NCBI GenBank assembly: GCA_950097015.1
Contig: CATNEN010000001.1
Location: forward strand, 4,883,001 to 4,947,000
DNA: 64,000 nt
From: Macrostomum hystrix
Taxonomy: Eukaryota > Platyhelminthes > Macrostomidae
Reading direction: 5' to 3'
Under the pieces are notes generated by a model. It did no database searches and was not told the DNA's origin. It worked only from the letters and a program-made list of their open reading frames with translations. Made by a program: the position numbers and the translations under genes. Shown here piece by piece: positions 33,025 through 45,011 of this stretch (the stretch's first letter is position 1; each line of letters opens with the position of its first letter).

Positions 33025-36000
33025 TCACTTCTTGGACAGATTCTTGCGCGTTTGATAGCCGCGGAAATTCGCCTGGATCTTTGTCGCTGCCTCCTGCTCT
33101 TCCTGGCTTGGCGATTGCGAACCAGCTGGCTGCTGCTGCTGAAATTTTTGTTCCAAAATCTTAGGAATCCCATAAACTGAGGGGGTTATTTGCTATAGCT
33201 GCGATGAAAAAATTCAGGGGATATTATGTTTATAATAATAATAATAATTAGGGCATCGGTCTCACGATTTGAAGATCGGTGGTTCGATTCCCGACTCCAC
33301 TGGAACAATTTCTGTCCTTAAGCAAGACACTTAACTCTGCATTGCTTCAGTTCGCCCATCTGTTAAATGGGTACCAGCATCAGCTGGGATAATTGAAGGT
33401 GGGTGTGGCGTCCCCCAGTCCATGGACTGAACAGCCGTACGCAGCCTTCAGATGCGCCGCGCAATAGCTGCGGCTGTGCTGTCGGCTGCACATCTGACCC
33501 GATTATGGCAAGTTTAATTAATAAAATAACTAAAAAATAATAACTACAGGAGGCTTGCGGGCAGAGGTACATCATTTGGTGACACTAGACCTGCAGCCAT
33601 CGAGGAGGCAATTCAACCTATTTCGCTGACTCCTGAGCACACACGCACACGGGTGTGTACATCTGCCCTGACTCTCATAGTCAGGCAGTGTAAACTTCAC
33701 TGTGCCTTGGAGGTTGGCCCTCAAGGGCGTAAATTGTACGACTGTAGCCCCCAAGCATTTTCTACGCTGCGCCCCAAATGCATGTGGCCTCGCCGCGGAA
33801 TCGAGCTCAGGGACCTAGAGGCGAGAGGCGAACGCGTAAGACCGCTCTACCACTCACCATCAGAGGTTATTACATGTTAGGTAAGTGGATTATTTTCACG
33901 CTGAGGGGATAACAAGAAAATGTATGGATAAAAAATAGGAAGTATAAATTATATTGAGGATATTGAGGGGATGACATAAAAGCGAGTATTTGAACCTACA
34001 ATATGCTACGTACTACTGTACTGAATATGTTTAAGTAGGCTAGTTGGAAAAAGTCAATGATAATGAACTCTCGAACTCACCTGAGCGGCGGCAAACTCCT
34101 CCCTGGTCTTGAAACCTTCGAATGCGGCCTGAATAGTTTCCGCCGCAGTCTGCTCGTCCATCGTCTTGACTTCACCGGCGCCCTGATCGGCCGAGTGGGT
34201 CTCGGCGAACTCCTGCCTGGTGATGAAGCCCTCGAAGGCGGCCTGGATGATCTCGGCTGCCCTGGCCTCCTCCTGCTGAACATGCTGCGGCTTCTGGTTG
34301 AAGAATACGTAGTCGAATAGGCCGGCCATGTCGTAGAACACCTCGCTGTCGTCTCGATCGCCGAGAATCTGAAATTTCAAGGCAGAATTTTGCAGGTCAG
34401 AATTATTTATTTACTCGGAAGCGCTCTGCAGAGAGCATAACAAGCCAGCTGCAGTGCGACTCACAATGCAGAGCTTGCCGGCCAGGTCGAAGTGGCGCAC
34501 AACTGGCAGCGTGTGCTCCTTGAAGTAGGACATCCGCTTGGACACGGCACCCAGGTTGTCGCCGATGCCGCCCTTCTCCCGCCCTCTGGCTAGAAGCCGA
34601 CGGACCATGTAGGCTTCCTCGCAGTCGAGCAGAACTGTCAGGTCCGGCTGGCCGACGGTCTGGTAGAAGTCCTTTAACTGGTTGGCGTTGATCGGGTAGC
34701 CTTCGAGCAGGATGCAGTTGGCACCGCGACCTTTCTCGATCAGCAGCCTTCTGAGCTCGGCGGCGTCAACTTCTTCGTCCAAATCGCCCTGGGTGGCGAT
34801 GTCAACTAGAGCGGACCAGGCGGCATCGGGGCCAGCAGCCAGCGACTTGCTTCTGGCCTCCTCGGACGCATTGATATGTACGAAGCCGGCGTAGCGTTCA
34901 GCAACTCGGCGAAGTTGGCTAGATCGTCCGCTGCCTGGACCGCCCATCACTAGGACAATCGGGCACTGCGGCAGATCCGACGGTCGTTTGACTGGCGCTG
35001 GCAGGTCGCGAAGCTCTTCAATATGTGTCACTCCAGTCGCAGATGCAACCACCTTGGCGTCGGAGTCCTCCATGGCAGCGTTGGCATCTTCGTCATTCGT
35101 CTGGTCCGCTGTTGGCGCCGCTTTGGGTCCGACCGACGTGTCCAGCGGCTCATAGAGGGCGTCCATCGCTCTGGCGGCCTCGGCAAACAGAGCGGCGTCA
35201 TCGAGGTCCTCGTCAACTGGTACAACCACGAGGCGGCGAGATTCGTCATAGAGGCGACAGGCGGGCAGGCCGGCCGTGCGGAAGTGCCCGATTCGTCGGC
35301 CGATGTTGGCCGGTTGGTCTTCAATGGCGCCAAGGCGGTGAAAGCGACGAAGCAGCCTCTCCTGGAGCAGGTCCTCTTCGAAGTCCAGCAGCAGGACGCG
35401 GTCAGGCTGTTTGATCTGCAAAAATGAGGGCAGGTGCGATAACGGTCAGGTATGATCTTATTTGGCGCAGGTGTGATTATTGGCAGAACATACGAGCCTC
35501 AATTACTGACATGGTCAGCAATAGCGTCAGCTTGTTCAATCGAGCGCGGATATCCTTCAACGAAGACGCCACGGCAGCTCCGCCCCGCGACAAGTTCGTT
35601 GACGGCCTCAATCAGAGCTGGCAGCAGCAGCTCTTCAGGCACAGCGTCGCCCCGCTCGAAAGCCGCCGCCGCCACAGCCCAGCGCTGCTTGGAGGCGTCG
35701 CGCGACTCACGAATGCCGCTGCGTACCAGGTCGCCAACGCAGAGGCTAGCGAAGCCGTAGCGCTGGGCCAGGTATCGGCAGATCAGCCGCTTGCCGCTGC
35801 CGGGTCCGCCCATCACCAGCACAAGCGGGCAGGTCAGCGGAGCGCTCAGCTTCGGCAAACTGGATGATGCCGATACCGACGATGCGTCTCGAACTACAGC
35901 CGCAGGAGCGGCGGCGGTTGACTCGGCTTTTGGTGCAGCCGATGCTCCGATCGGTGGCAGAACTGGCTTTTTATCCACTAACTCCGATGCCACAGACGAG

Positions 36001-36284
36001 GCTAATCATGAAAAAATGTTGATTTACCGTCAATTTTAGCCACCTCACAGTTGTTTTGCATCTTGCCCTTGGGTTTGGTCATGGACGTAAATTGCACGAA
36101 TAGCAACCCCAAGTCTTGTCTTCGCGGCTGCGCCCCAAAATAATGTTAACTAAGCCGAAGATTCGAGCTCGGGACCTTGGCGGGCTTGATAATAATAAAA
36201 GCACTTGCAGAACGGCTGCAGGCAATGCTACATTTTCTGGTCACACTAGTCCCGCAGCCAGCGAGGAGAGAATTCTGACTGCTG

Positions 36285-36324
<40 letters not shown>

Positions 36325-36945
36325 CGCACATCCCCAGGTTTGTACATCTGCCGACTTTCTCATCGACAGGCAGTGTACACTCTCACTGCGCCTTGGAGGT
36401 TGGCCCTCAAGGGCGCAATTTGCACGATAAGCCTTTAGGCTATCTACTGCTGCGCCCCAAATAAATGTGAACTCGCTGTGAAATCGAGCTCAAGGACCTT
36501 GACGCGAGAGGCAAACGCGTTAGACCGCCCTGCCGCTCCACCCCTGGGCTGGCTTGTTACTAGTAGAGCAGAAAAGCTAGCACAAAAATACATAGAAGAG
36601 CTCTCACCGTGACTGTCTGATCTCTTGGCCGATCGCGGCGGAGTCACAGGCGGCAGCGGGGTCTTGGTCCGTTTGGCCTCGAGGAACAGGTCCCAGCGCA
36701 CGCCTGACACGCCCTGGACTTTAATCTTGTCCAGACACTGTTGCAGATATGCGATATGGTCCGATGGCCGGTGGTACATAAGGCCAGTCATCAGGCACTA
36801 AAATGATAATTTTGAAGATTAATAAAATAGTTGTTTGTTTGTTTGATTGAATGTTTGTAAATTTCAAACATTTATATATTCAATAGCTCACCTCAAAAAG
36901 CTGCGGTATCTGCTTCTTGGAGATGTACTCCTTTGCGTCAGACAT
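33025..36945 (-). CDS. AK5: AK5-like tandem adenylate kinase with C-terminal IQ motifs, 6 exons
   Basis: A nucleoside-monophosphate kinase of the AK5 type, expected to interconvert AMP, ATP and ADP in the cytosol. Exons: 36945-36892, 36797-36608, 36001-35511, 35415-34465, 34368-34081 and 33138-33025; phases agree and the product is 695 aa. Residues 1-60 (AKEYISKKQIPQLFE, then GLMYHRPSDHIAYLQQCLDK) match the N-terminal dimerisation-like helix pair of AK5. Kinase domain 1 has the P-loop GGPGSGK at 146-152 and GYPR at 231-234. Kinase domain 2 has GGPGSGR at 403-409 and GYPI at 484-487, so the P-loop Lys and the GYPR Arg are both replaced. In both domains the lid lacks the usual GR.DD pattern. 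After about residue 590 a tail carries three IQ-like motifs: IQAAFEGF at 603 and 641, and IQANFRGY at 679. Introns 2 and 5 hold SINEs. Confidence 0.88.
33245..33485 (+). mobile_element. SINE family 2, tRNA-like head present
   Basis: After a (TAA)n tract, agggcatcggtctcacgatt is followed by a perfect B box, ggttcgattccc, at about 33291. Then come 'ctgtccttaagcaagacact' and the family 2 body ending 'catggactgaacagccgtac'. It lies in AK5 intron 5, opposite to the gene. Confidence 0.8.
33575..33880 (-). mobile_element. SINE family 1, full-length copy
   Basis: Reverse complement of the 45012 element: tail side gacactagacctgcagccat, body 'gactctcatagtcaggcagt', head with B-box-like gaatcgagctcagggacc and A-box-like accgctctaccactcacc at the right end. 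It lies in AK5 intron 5. Confidence 0.85.
36085..36190 (-). mobile_element. SINE family 1, head fragment
   Basis: Carries ggctgcgccccaaaataatg and gattcgagctcgggaccttgg. It is cut off at about 36185 by AT-rich sequence that belongs to the tail of the next copy. Confidence 0.7.
36225..36550 (-). mobile_element. SINE family 1 with (CA)n expansion
   Basis: Tail side gtcacactagtcccgcagcc, then a (CA)n tract at about 36285-36321, then body and head to accgccctgccgctccacc at about 36540. Together with the fragment to its left it forms two same-orientation copies inside AK5 intron 2. Confidence 0.85.
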
Positions 36946-38951
36946 TTTTGGTTTTGATTAAATGCCACCCTTTGCTGAAACAATGCGCATTTTGATTTAG
37001 TTGGGAAATTTGGCTTTTCCATTGGAAGGGCAGAAACGAAAGAAACATTTTTTGCTTAGATTCCTGGTGCTTCATAATTTTCTCAACAGTATATGTTCAT
37101 TGTTTTTCAAAGATGTCATAAAAAAGAAACCAATATATAATATAGTAATATAGTAGGTAAAATAAAACAAAACAAAAAGTTTGAATTCTTATGCAAACCT
37201 TATAGTTGTAATTATTGCAAGTCAATAATTATCTAGCTATATTATTTTTTCATAAATAAGCTAGCAAATGAATCTTAAGGGCCTTTAAAGCTGAGGTATA
37301 CTCTGAGAAATGAAGTTTATTTAAACATAAATTAAAATCCAAATAGAGTGTAAGACATACTACCATGTAAATTAAATTAGGAAGTACAGGGAAACCAATT
37401 AATATAATAATTGGTCAGTAGTTTTAATATGAAAATATGATATTGTTCTGATAGTAGGACCATAGTATTTTTTACTTACCTCAATAAATATGTACAGATT
37501 TCGCAAATAACTATAAAATCTGAAAGTTGTGAAGTTTTAGCTAAAATAATCGATTTTCTCTGATGGAACAGTAACAAAGTGTAAAGTAGCAAGCATTATT
37601 CATGTTTTTGCATTAAACTAGCAATAACTAACTCACAATTAATATATTGCCACACATGTGATGCAATGCCCTAAGGCTTAAGGCTTAAGGAATAAGGAAT
37701 AAGGCTTAGTGCTTAGTCATGGGATAAATCGAAATTGGAATGATAAGACTGATAAGTACAGTTAAAAAAGTTTTTCACTTTTTGCAGCAGTGGATGGTAA
37801 AAAACAATTATACTAAAGGGGAAACGTATGCACTATGTTTAATGCGGTTATTGGTGCTGTTAGGCCAATTGAAATACGATAGTTAGAAAATGTCAACTAT
37901 CAACACTCAACAGTTATTTTGTATTTTTCTTGAATTTTCAGTAACAGAAGGTTTATAAAAATTGTTTTTTTTGCTAAGTCGAAATTTAAGGGAAATTTGG
38001 GTAGAATAACTTCTAGAAATAATATTTATAGCATACAGTTGCTCCCAGAGTACAGGCTTATGTGGCCGCCGTTCTAATCGAACGATCGAATCGAAATGCA
38101 AACATCAAGTCAAAAATTTTGTTTGACAACCTTAGTAACGTAGCTATATTTTTTCGTTAGGTAAAAATAACTAAAATACAGCTTGTAACCTTGATTTCAA
38201 GTAATAATTTAAGTAACTTAAGTAACTTAAATTTTCACGGTTATGTTTTTAACTAAAGCTACACACTATTTGTTAAAACAGTTAAAACGTTAATTTTTAA
38301 ACAACCCCGTTGATTTTGCAGCGTGAGGCGTGACTAACTAAATGTAGTGTGTTACTTGGTTTTAGAGCCAACATAGTACTGTGACACTATCCAAACTAAA
38401 ATTTTGACTGCTTTCTATGCAATAAGTCCGATTCTTTCGATTCTTAAACACTAAAAATATGTAATTTATTTCTTCTCAAGCGAAGAAGGAAAGAGCGGCT
38501 GAACCCATGGCATGCTAACTGGTTGGGACAGCCAGGCTGAATTTTTAGCTCTGCCCTTAAGTGAGTTGATGAAGTTGGCAGATTAAAAACAGTATGCATG
38601 CATAACGAGTTAGTAAACATTGTGTCCCAATCATGTGATTGTTGAATAATTTGTTAGAAACAGTTTGAAATATTTTACTGCAGGATTCTCTGCCACTTGG
38701 ACTCAGCATTGAAACTTTTTGTATTAGATAGAAAGTGAATTTATCTAAAGAACTAGCGGCTAGCTCTACAGGAGTGCAAATAAAAATAATAGAGCATCTA
38801 AATATATATATGAACTTTCTATTTCGAAAAAGTTATTAAAAAATTAATTCGTTTTGTCTGCTTTGGTACTTGGCATTTTGCAAGTGACTTCCAGTGAATT
38901 ACAGTGCATTGTCACCTCTATTGAATTCCACCAACGACTTCAGCAGCCGGG
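36946..38951. other. AT-rich spacer
   Basis: Its start should include the AK5 promoter. It contains a short run of aaggcttaagg repeats at about 37672-37710. Otherwise nothing recognised. Confidence 0.5.
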
Positions 38952-39441
38952 TTAAGTCACGACCGGCTTCAGCATGCTCAGTACAACACTGCCATCTTTC
39001 CCGTCGACGTTTCGATTCGTGAATGTAACGCAGCCGCTGCTGTTAATGCAGGCGGAACCGCCGCCACCACCGATGTGTCCGTAGCCAAGACCAGCTCCGC
39101 CTCCGCTGAAGCCGCCTCCAGCGCCAGGTGCCCCGATCCTGCCGAACGCCTGACGGCCTCCGCCTCCGCCCCCACCGAATCCGCCCCCGCCTCCACCGAA
39201 GTCACCACCGCTGCCGCCGTGAAAGGAGTCGGCCAGACTGCCGACTCGTTCTCCGTATACGCTGCGCCTCGGGTTGAGAGCCTTGCCCAGCCAGCGGCTC
39301 CGCAGCCTCCGTGGTTGCTCATAGATGAAGTGTTATTCGGCTCATTGAAGCCCGGCTTACCACTCATGCCGCCGGAACCAGAGAGCTCCGAAATCGAGCC
39401 TGACGAGTCGGCTCCGCTGGTTGAGCCCTGGCCTGGCAAAC
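38952..39441 (-). pseudogene. PAN/Gly-rich family terminal exon, frameshifted orphan
   Basis: This matches the last exon of the family: acceptor TGCCAG|GTTTGCC, FNEPN..., HGGCGA, Gly-rich stretch, AGLGYGHIGGGGGSACINSSG, then a TAA stop. One base is missing at about 39287-39295, where paralogues read ggctggctgg; the frame shifts between HGGCGA and GKALNPRR. No exons 1 or 2 are found upstream before the next gene, since a 9-bp array starts within about 20 bp. It could be an alternative last exon of the gene at 42670-44045, but the frameshift makes a dead copy likelier. Confidence 0.7.
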
Positions 39442-39461
39442 CTGGCATTTTGCCAGGCCAG

Positions 39462-40240
39462 GAAGACCAAGAAGACCAAGAAGACTAAGAAGACCAGGAA
39501 GACCAAGAAGACCAGGAAGACCAAGAAGGCCAGGAAGGCCAGGAAGACCAGGAAGACCAAGAAGACCAGGAAGGCCAAGAAGACCAGGAAGACCAAGAAG
39601 ACCAGGAAGACCAAGAAGACCAAGAAGACCAAGAAGGCCAGGAAGACCAAGAAGGCCAGGAAGACCAAGAAGAACAGGAAGGCCAGGAAGGCCAAGAAGA
39701 CCAAGAAGACCAAGAAGACCAGGAAGACCAAGAAGACCAAGAAGACCAAGAAGGCCAGGAAGGCCAAGAAGACCAAGAAGACCAAGAAGACCAGGAAGAC
39801 CAAGAAGACCAAGAAGACCAAGAAGGCCAGGAAGACCAAGAAGGCCAGGAAGACCAAGAAGAACAGGAAGGCCAGGAAGGCCAAGAAGACCAAGAAGACC
39901 AGGAAGGCCAGGAAGACCAAGAAGACCAGGAAGACCAAGAAGACCAGGAAGACCAAGAAGGCCAGGAAGACCAAGAAGAACAGGAAGGCCAGGAAGGCCA
40001 AGAAGACCAAGAAGACCAGGAAGGCCAGGAAGACCAAGAAGACCAGGAAGGCCAGGAAGACCAAGAAGACCAGGAAGACGAAGAAGGCCAGGAAGACCAA
40101 GAAGGCCAGGAAGGCCAGGAAGGCCAAGAAGACCAAGAAGACCAGGAAGGCCAGGAAGGCCAAGAAGACCAAGAAGACCAGGAAGGCCAGGAAGGCCAAG
40201 AAGACCAAGAAGACCAGGAAGGCCAGGAAGGCCAAGAAGA
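39462..40240. repeat. 9-bp-based array (AAGACC/CAGGAAG)
   Basis: About 85 units drawn from aagaccaag, aagaccagg, aaggccagg and aaggccaag. Longer blocks (around 39650-39700, 39845-39890 and 39965-40010, with 'aagaacaggaaggccaggaa') recur. All three plus frames and two minus frames are partly open, as expected for a period divisible by 3. Confidence 0.95.
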
Positions 40241-41395
40241 AATTGATTAACCAGAAGAAGTCCATGCAAAACCGTCCATAGGAAGAATAACATTTTGCTG
40301 TAAGTGACACGTGATTAATATATACAAACCTAGGCACTTGTTACACAGTGTTTAAGAAGTGGGAGTCTAAGAAGTTAGGAACCAGGTAAAATCCTCTATC
40401 TAAAATCCTCTCTCGCTTGTATCTCTCTCCTATTTTCAGGTTTTCATAGTGCGCTAAAGCCAGACTCTTCAGTTGCAGTGATCTGTAAATTTAATAAACT
40501 CATAGATTGAGCTGCCAGCCAACTACCAACTCTATATTAGACAGACGATTTCAGTCAGTATAGGCAAGACAGTAGGCCAAATGGCGCCATTTTAATGGAT
40601 CGACAATTTCTATCCTATCTACAAGCTTGTACTAACGTGGACAAAGCCCCCAAAACATGGAGTCTCAAAACGAAATGATCAGACGTATATTTCTAACTGA
40701 AAAAATGTTTTTCTGAAACAGTTACGACTAAAAGGATCATTAAAAATGTATCATTTTTTCTGATAAGAATTTTATTTTATAGGCTTGGACAAACGCATTT
40801 GCTTAATTGCATCTCCAGTGACGGATGCTCTAAAGTCGAGTACATCCGTCCTAATTTAAAGTAGAAAAGCACAGATAATTTAAGTAATATTGAGTTTTCG
40901 TGTTCTCAAAGGCATCAATCAACTTTAGTTGGAGTTTTATCGATAGAATAATTGTACTTTTATCGACCAATCGCATCACGCCACTTTTCTAACCCTCTCT
41001 CCACCCTCCACAGCCACCGCTCCGGGATCGATAATGTACATGTCAACTATTTCAGTTCGACCCACTTCAATGAGCTCAATAAAAATCGATGACTGCACAA
41101 TTAAAGCTTGATATAAAGCTGCTGTAGTCCAATTTTCTGTCCGATGTCTTTAGCATTGGAGAATTGGGGGAATTGGAGAGCGTGTTGGGCATCCATCAAT
41201 ACTTGGAAATGCTGAACTTTTTGGGTCTAGTGAATCTATCGCAGTCCCCTATTGAGTCGAAGCTGACGGCTTGCAAGTCAACTCACAATTAAATTCAAGG
41301 TGCTCGGCTTCATCAAGTTCGTTGGAAATCAAAATCCTCTAGGCATATTGTTCAGGCCGTTAGTCCTTCAAGCTGGAATCGGACCGTGAGTGACT
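40241..41395. other. spacer, nothing firmly recognised
   Basis: Unique sequence. A short stretch near 41160-41300 reads like a degraded leucine-rich segment on the plus strand, which is too weak to call. Confidence 0.4.
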
Positions 41396-42449
41396 GGGGT
41401 ATCGGTGTTTCTAGACAACTGTTTGGTTCAAGGATCGACCAGCTACTGATTTCAGTCGGTTTGGTTCAAGGATCGACCAGCTACTGATTTCAGTCGGTTT
41501 GGGTCGAAGATCCACCAGCTACTGATTTCAGTCGGTTTGGTTCAAGGATCGACCAGCTACTGATTTCAGTCGGTTTGGGTCGAAGATCCACCAGCTACTG
41601 ATTTCAGTCGGTTTGGTTCAAGGATCGACCAGCTACTGATTTCAGTCGGTTTGGATCGAGGATCGACCAGCTACTGATTTCAGTCGGTTTGGTTCAAGGA
41701 TCGACCAGCTACTGATTTCAGTCGGTTTGGTTCAAGGATCGACCAGCTACTGATTTCAGTCGGTTTGGGTCGAAGATCCACCAGCTACTGATTTCAGTCG
41801 GTTTGGTTCAAGGATCGACCAGCTACTGATTTCAGTCGGTTTGGGTCGAAGATCCACCAGCTACTGATTTCAGTCGGTTTGGTTCAAGGATCGACCAGCT
41901 ACTGATTTCAGTCGGTTTGGATCGAGGATCGACCAGCTACTGATTTCAGTCGGTTTGGTTCGAGGATCGACCAGCTACTGATTTCAGTCGGTTTGGTTAA
42001 AGGATCGACCAGCTACTGATTTCAGTCGGTTTGGTTAAAGGATCGACCAGCTACTGATTTCAGTCGGTTTGGATCGAGGATCGACCAGCTACTGATTTCA
42101 GTCGGTTTGGTTCAAGTATCGACCAGCTACTGATTTCAGTCGGTTTGGTTAAAGGATCGACCAGCTACTGATTTCAGTCGGTTTGGTTAAAGGATCGACC
42201 AGCTACTGATTTCAGTCGGTTTGGGTCGAAGATCCACCAGCTACTGATTTCAGTCGGTTTGGTTAAAGGATCGACCAGCTACTGATTTCAGTCGGTTTGG
42301 TTCAAGGATCGACCAGCTACTGATTTCAGTCGGTTTGGTTAAAGGATCGACCAGCTACTGATTTCAGTCGGTTTGGATCGAGGATCGACCAGCTACTGAT
42401 TTCAGTCGGTTTGGATCGAGGATCGACCAGCTACTGATTTCAGTCGGCT
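41396..42449. repeat. 38-bp tandem array
   Basis: About 27 copies of a unit containing 'gaccagctactgatttcagt' then cggtttggttcaaggatc. Variants: ggttcaagg, gggtcgaagatcc, ggatcgagg and ggttaaagg. The order of variants repeats in part (about 41500-41680 and 41750-41930). Confidence 0.95.
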
Positions 42450-42669
42450 TTGTTCGATAAGTTGACATCCGCTTTCTGAGCTGAGATTTCATTTCCTGTT
42501 AAAATGTTTCAAAATGTAATTAAGGTAGACTGCCGCCTCAAATAGTCGGCGGGCGCATTGGTGACCAAAAAGGGAAGGCCTAGCTTAGATGGCCCGCCTC
42601 GTCCTTGCAGAAAAACAGATTTGTCTTAACAAATTACTTGTAAATTTGAAGATTTGTAAATTTTCTAGT

Positions 42670-44045
42670 TCAGCAATTCGGAGAACTCAACAGCCGGATC
42701 ACCACGCTGCCGTGATCGCCCTCCTCACTGCCGCCTCTTCGGTTCACACAGCCGCTGCCGCCGCAGTTGGAGCCGCCACTTCCAGCTGCTTGACCCTCGC
42801 CGAGGCCCGCGCCACCTCCGCTAAACCCGCCTCCGGCACCTGGGGAGCCGCGGCAGCCGCCACCGTCGCCACCTCCGCCCCCGCCGCCGCCGAATCCACC
42901 GTTGCCACCGTTGCTGTCGCCGCCTCTGCCGCCAAGCCAGCTGTCGTCAAGACTGCCGCCTCGCTCGCCATCATTTGGGCCGCGTCGCGGGTTGACGGCT
43001 TTGCCCAGCCAGCCAGCACCGCAGCCACCGTGGTTGTAAACAGAGCCTGTGTCACTCGGTACATTGAAACCTGCGAGACCATTTATTCCACCGAAGCCAG
43101 TGTAACCATACGTGTTACCAAGGGAGTCTCTCCCGTTTTTTCCGTCTTCTCCTGGAAAACCTAGATCGATAAGTAAGAATACGTATCTTTGAAGACAGTC
43201 CGGCATGTACAGGCCAATCGCATCAGTACCACACTCCACTCACCATTGCGGCTAAAAGAGCCACCACCGCCACCGCCGGCAGCCAGCAGCAGCTGCCTCT
43301 GCGCGGCATCAGCTCTCCACACGAAGCTGCCGCCACCGCCTCCTGGAGCTACGTTGTTCACTGAGACGTCACCGCCCGCCTGTCCGACGACGATGAAAAG
43401 TCGGGTGCCGGCAGTCAGACTGAAGTTTCCAGCAGCGGTGGCTCCGTTGCCGCCCACTGTGCCTTTGAATGAGTTGCTGCCGCCCCTGGCTCCGGCGGCC
43501 TCGATGCGGTAGCAGCCGGTGAGGCCGATCAGCTGCTGCTGCACGGACCCGTTGCTGCCCGAGCTCGAGTCTGAAACACGCAGTGAGCAGTCATGAGTAC
43601 ACCTGCTTACTTGAGCACACCACAAAATGACAATGAGCTCACTTTTGAAGAGTACATTCATTGAATAGCCCCTCTTCCTCAGCAGCTCGTCGAGGTTGTC
43701 CACAGTCCACACCGAGTCGCCGATCTCAGAGCTCAGCACTCTAGTCACGTGACTCTCCGTCGGTCCCAGAGACTTGGACGCTTCGTTGATGACGACGAGC
43801 TGGCAGATGCGTCCGCTCTCTCGAGCGACAGCCACAGCGCAGCCTCTCATTCGACACCTGAGCAGACACTCGGGCACCGATGCCACATTGATCTCGTTGA
43901 TGACGTCACTGCTGACTGTCGTATCGAGCGAGACTGTTTGAAGTGAGCGAACAAGCTTTGCTGGTCCACAGCTGTCAGCTGCAGATGCTTGACCAATATA
44001 TAGAAAGGCAGTGAGACAGTTTACCAAAACAAATTTGGTGTACAT
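42670..44045 (-). CDS. secreted PAN-like plus ALK-type glycine-rich protein, copy 1
   Basis: Three exons: 44045-43643, 43570-43244 and 43160-42670, all joined in phase 1; 406 aa. The signal peptide begins MYTKFVLVNCLTAFLYIG (start chosen here because the longer open frame upstream is hydrophilic). A PAN/Apple-like segment follows, with CLLRCRMRGCAVAVARESG and CQLVVI. Exon 2 begins a domain with GCYRIEAAGARGG and LFIVVGQAGG. Exon 3 continues with GFGGINGLAGF, HGGCGAGWLGK, a poly-Gly core and a Cys pair near the end. This pattern is the glycine-rich domain of ALK/LTK receptors, but there is no membrane segment or kinase, so the product should be secreted. It may work as an extracellular matrix or binding protein; the function is unknown. 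Confidence 0.82.
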
Positions 44046-44099
44046 GTCGAACTGCAAATTGCTGTCTGAAGTTTCCAGCTGCGGTGGCTCCGTTGCCAC

Positions 44100-45005
44100 C
44101 CAGTGTGCCTTTGAATGACTTGCTGCTGAGTTGCTCTAGCGCCTGTCAGTTTGCTGCTTTCAAGCCTATAGTTTTGTTGCTGAATAATTTTAGTGCTTAT
44201 AAAGACCTTGAATGAAGCTCCGTTTCTGCCACTGCTTTTTCAATGCAATGTGCAGACCAACTGTCCACTGTTACTCAGTTTTAGCTGAGCCATCAAAAAT
44301 ATTTATTCTGCTTATTTCATATTCAACGTAGGCGTTAGCTTAAGCATCGCAATAATGGAAATGTAGATTTTTTTCAGCAATAGCTTCCAGTACGCGATAT
44401 TTCGTTTTTCCCCTATGCCTTTTTAAGTGGTAAAAGCCCATTTTCAGTTGTGAAGTGATGAGACAGACGTGGATGAGCAAGATGTGTGGGGGTGCTCCGC
44501 CATAAGACTGCTCCATCGACTAGGGAGAGCCGAACTATCAAGTATATTAAAGTCTTGATAGTTGTGTAAACCTGGCTCCTTGGGATCAACAGCCTTTTTG
44601 GAAGAGGTCTACATCAGGAGCATCAGGTCAGCCAAAATACAGACAGCAATGCGGTCCTCTTCGTAGTTAGGCAGATGATTATAAAATATCCAGAAGAGAA
44701 GCGTATCATACTGGGCCTCCATAACAAACCGGCTAGATTCCATAATTGATGTTCTGTTCTCTATTGAACAGGGAACTCGAGCGTGCTATGTCACTACAAC
44801 TATTTTTAAACAATATTAGTCTACCGAAAAATATGTCAAAGAAATCTGAATTTGTAATAGGCATGGCTCCGTCCGTTCGAAATTAAAAATGTAAATTTTA
44901 TAGAAAATTCCGAAATTTCACGTTTCAAACTGTAGAAGACAAAATCAAACCACTTAATGACCAAAAACTATAGGGAATCCACGAAGCCATAGCAAAGTAT
45001 ATTGC
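44100..45005. other. spacer with no supported gene
   Basis: Just after the copy 1 start, about 44060-44120 repeats a piece of family exon 2 (aagtttccagctgcggtggc ... tgcctttgaatgact), a small stray duplicate. The rest is unrecognised. Confidence 0.5.
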
Positions 45006-45011
45006 AGAGAA

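Noticed and set aside
33250-33305. Functional tRNA gene with a perfect B box
   Set aside because: The sequence continues into the family 2 SINE body and lacks a matching acceptor stem, so it is a SINE promoter.
39357-40337. Collagen-like or Lys/Thr-rich frames of about 300 codons on both strands
   Set aside because: The 9-bp unit keeps several frames open at once, and the Gly-Leu-Pro pattern lacks the Gly-X-Y order of collagen. The array more probably expanded beside a dead exon.
38952-44045. ALK/LTK receptor tyrosine kinase gene
   Set aside because: Only the glycine-rich ectodomain pattern is present. The genes end with a stop soon after the Gly-rich exon, and no membrane or kinase exon lies downstream.
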